In this document: positions 5,595-6,485 of the stretch, piece after piece
Position numbering within the stretch: position 1 is the first letter of the stretch
Layout of the letters: each line of letters starts with the position of its first letter
DNA from: Roseitalea sp964606055
GTDB taxonomy: Bacteria; Pseudomonadota; Alphaproteobacteria; Rhizobiales; Rhizobiaceae
Assembly (NCBI GenBank): GCA_964606055.1
Contig: CAZSFA010000156.1
Coordinates: 1-6,485, forward strand
Length of the DNA stretch: 6,485 nt
Direction: 5' to 3'
Translations under genes and position numbers: made by a program
The notes under the pieces: model-generated
The model's input: only the letters and a program-made list of their open reading frames with translations
What the model was told of the DNA's origin: nothing
Database searches by the model: none

Positions 5595-6485
5595 TCAGGC
5601 GGGTACGCAGCGCAGGCTGACGATCTCATAGGGTTTGAGCGGGAAGGTGACATCTGTGCCATTGCAGGGCAGCGGGCCCTCGTCCTCCTCGTGCAGATTG
5701 CAGCGGCTGACCCGCGCCATGGGCACACCGAAGCGGAGGGTCACCGGTCCGCGCGCGCGGTCGCACTCATAAAGCCGGACGATGATGCCATTGCCGTCCT
5801 CGGCCTGCTTGACGGTCTCGATGACGGCATTGTCCTCTTGCGCGGAAACCAGCGCCATGACCGGCGTGTCGCCCTCACCGCCGGCGAGCCGGCGCACGAT
5901 GACCGGATCGTTCAGGTCATAGGCGGCGGGCTGGACGCCATTGCGCCAGTTGCCCCGGTGCGGCATCAGCGAATAGGTCAAGAGGTGCTCGCCCTGATCC
6001 GCTTCCGGGTTGGGCATGGTGGCCGATTTGATCAGCGTGATCCGCATCACGTCGTCGCGGATGTCGTAGCCGTATTTGCAGTTGTTCAGGAGCGCGACGC
6101 CGAAGTTGCCTTCGCTCAGGTCGGCCCATTTCTGGGCAGCGCTTTCAAAGCGCGCGAAATCCCACGACGAGTTGCGGTGCGTTGTGCGTTCGACATTGCC
6201 GAACTGGATGTCGAAGGTGGCGCGCGGCGACAGGATGTCGACGGGGAAGGCTGCCTTCAGCAGCAGATGGCTCTCGAACCAGTCGATGCGGGTGGCGAAA
6301 TCGATGCGCTTGGTGTGCGCGTAGACGCACAGGCGCTGGCGGATCTTCGATGAACGGTAGCTGCGCTCGATAAGGACGCTGGCGCGCAGCGGGCCTTCCT
6401 CGATGATCTCCATCCTGGCCAGGTCGGTGATCTTCTCGCAGCGGTCCTCATAGAAGACATCGACGTCCCAGGCGTCCCAGACCAT
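5595..6485 (-). CDS. GH38 alpha-mannosidase, C-terminal part
   Basis: The frame is open from the right edge to the TGA, giving 296 residues. Bacterial GH38 enzymes usually have about 1000 residues, so roughly the last 30% is present; an ATG at the very edge is best read as an internal Met. Recognisable GH38 C-terminal features, numbered from that Met, are DAWDVDVFYEDR (4-15), RIDWFESHLLLKAAFPVD (66-83), THRNSSWDFARFE (102-114), WADLSEGNFGVALLNNCKYG (120-139), PNPEADQGEHLLTYSL (158-173) and KPYEIVSLR (284-292). The zinc-binding and nucleophile-containing N-terminal domain lies outside the window. The family hydrolyses terminal alpha-linked mannose, probably in the cytosol on imported oligosaccharides; substrate and location cannot be judged here. 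No frameshift is visible. The family call is secure. Confidence 0.93.
   Translation of the reverse strand: MVWDAWDVDVFYEDRCEKITDLARMEIIEEGPLRASVLIERSYRSSKIRQRLCVYAHTKRIDFATRIDWFESHLLLKAAFPVDILSPRATFDIQFGNVERTTHRNSSWDFARFESAAQKWADLSEGNFGVALLNNCKYGYDIRDDVMRITLIKSATMPNPEADQGEHLLTYSLMPHRGNWRNGVQPAAYDLNDPVIVRRLAGGEGDTPVMALVSAQEDNAVIETVKQAEDGNGIIVRLYECDRARGPVTLRFGVPMARVSRCNLHEEDEGPLPCNGTDVTFPLKPYEIVSLRCVPA

Noticed and set aside
5691..6353. 220-residue plus-strand open frame opposite the mannosidase gene
   Set aside because: It is antisense to a well-conserved GH38 C-terminal region and contains no recognisable domain.

Overview
The window is dense, GC-rich bacterial DNA with short intergenic gaps. 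A SUF-type Fe-S assembly locus (SufT-like protein plus A-type carrier), an RhlE-like DEAD-box helicase with an Arg-rich tail, a short-form NAD kinase and clear Shine-Dalgarno sites all suggest an alphaproteobacterium. Hyphomicrobiales (Rhizobiales) is most likely, but that placement is inference from gene content and protein style, not a database match.

Layout, left to right. (1) Positions 1-1579 hold the tail of a SUF locus: the C-terminal part of a SufT/MIP18-family (DUF59) protein and then, on the same strand, the A-type Fe-S carrier SufA. An aminoglycoside-phosphotransferase-like kinase lies between them on the opposite strand. Its stop overlaps the sufT stop by 7 bp, and its start is 80 bp from that of sufA in a divergent arrangement. 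(2) Positions 1580-2287 hold a hairpin after sufA, a 54-residue single-span membrane protein of unknown function, and a TfoX N-terminal-domain protein. (3) Positions 2357-3763 (minus) encode an RhlE-like DEAD-box RNA helicase that starts at TTG. Its upstream region carries a compact set of overlapping inverted repeats. (4) Positions 4053-4544 encode a secreted single-domain fasciclin (FAS1) protein followed by a textbook Rho-independent terminator. (5) Positions 4645-5522 (minus) carry tRNA-Thr(UGU) and then NAD kinase, probably on one transcript, with a perfect GC hairpin between them. (6) Positions 5595-6485 (minus) carry the C-terminal part of a GH38 alpha-mannosidase that runs off the right edge.

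Functional picture: SufT and SufA act together in Fe-S cluster maturation. The other genes are individual housekeeping or envelope functions (RNA remodelling, NADP supply, surface adhesion, glycan hydrolysis) and do not form one pathway. I see no insertion sequence, CRISPR array, toxin-antitoxin pair, defence island or phage gene, and no clear case for a wholly undescribed system. The points most worth a second look are the antisense kinase splitting the SUF locus, the overlapping repeats upstream of the helicase, the tRNA-hairpin-nadK arrangement, and the orphan small membrane protein with a CtrA-like half-site upstream.
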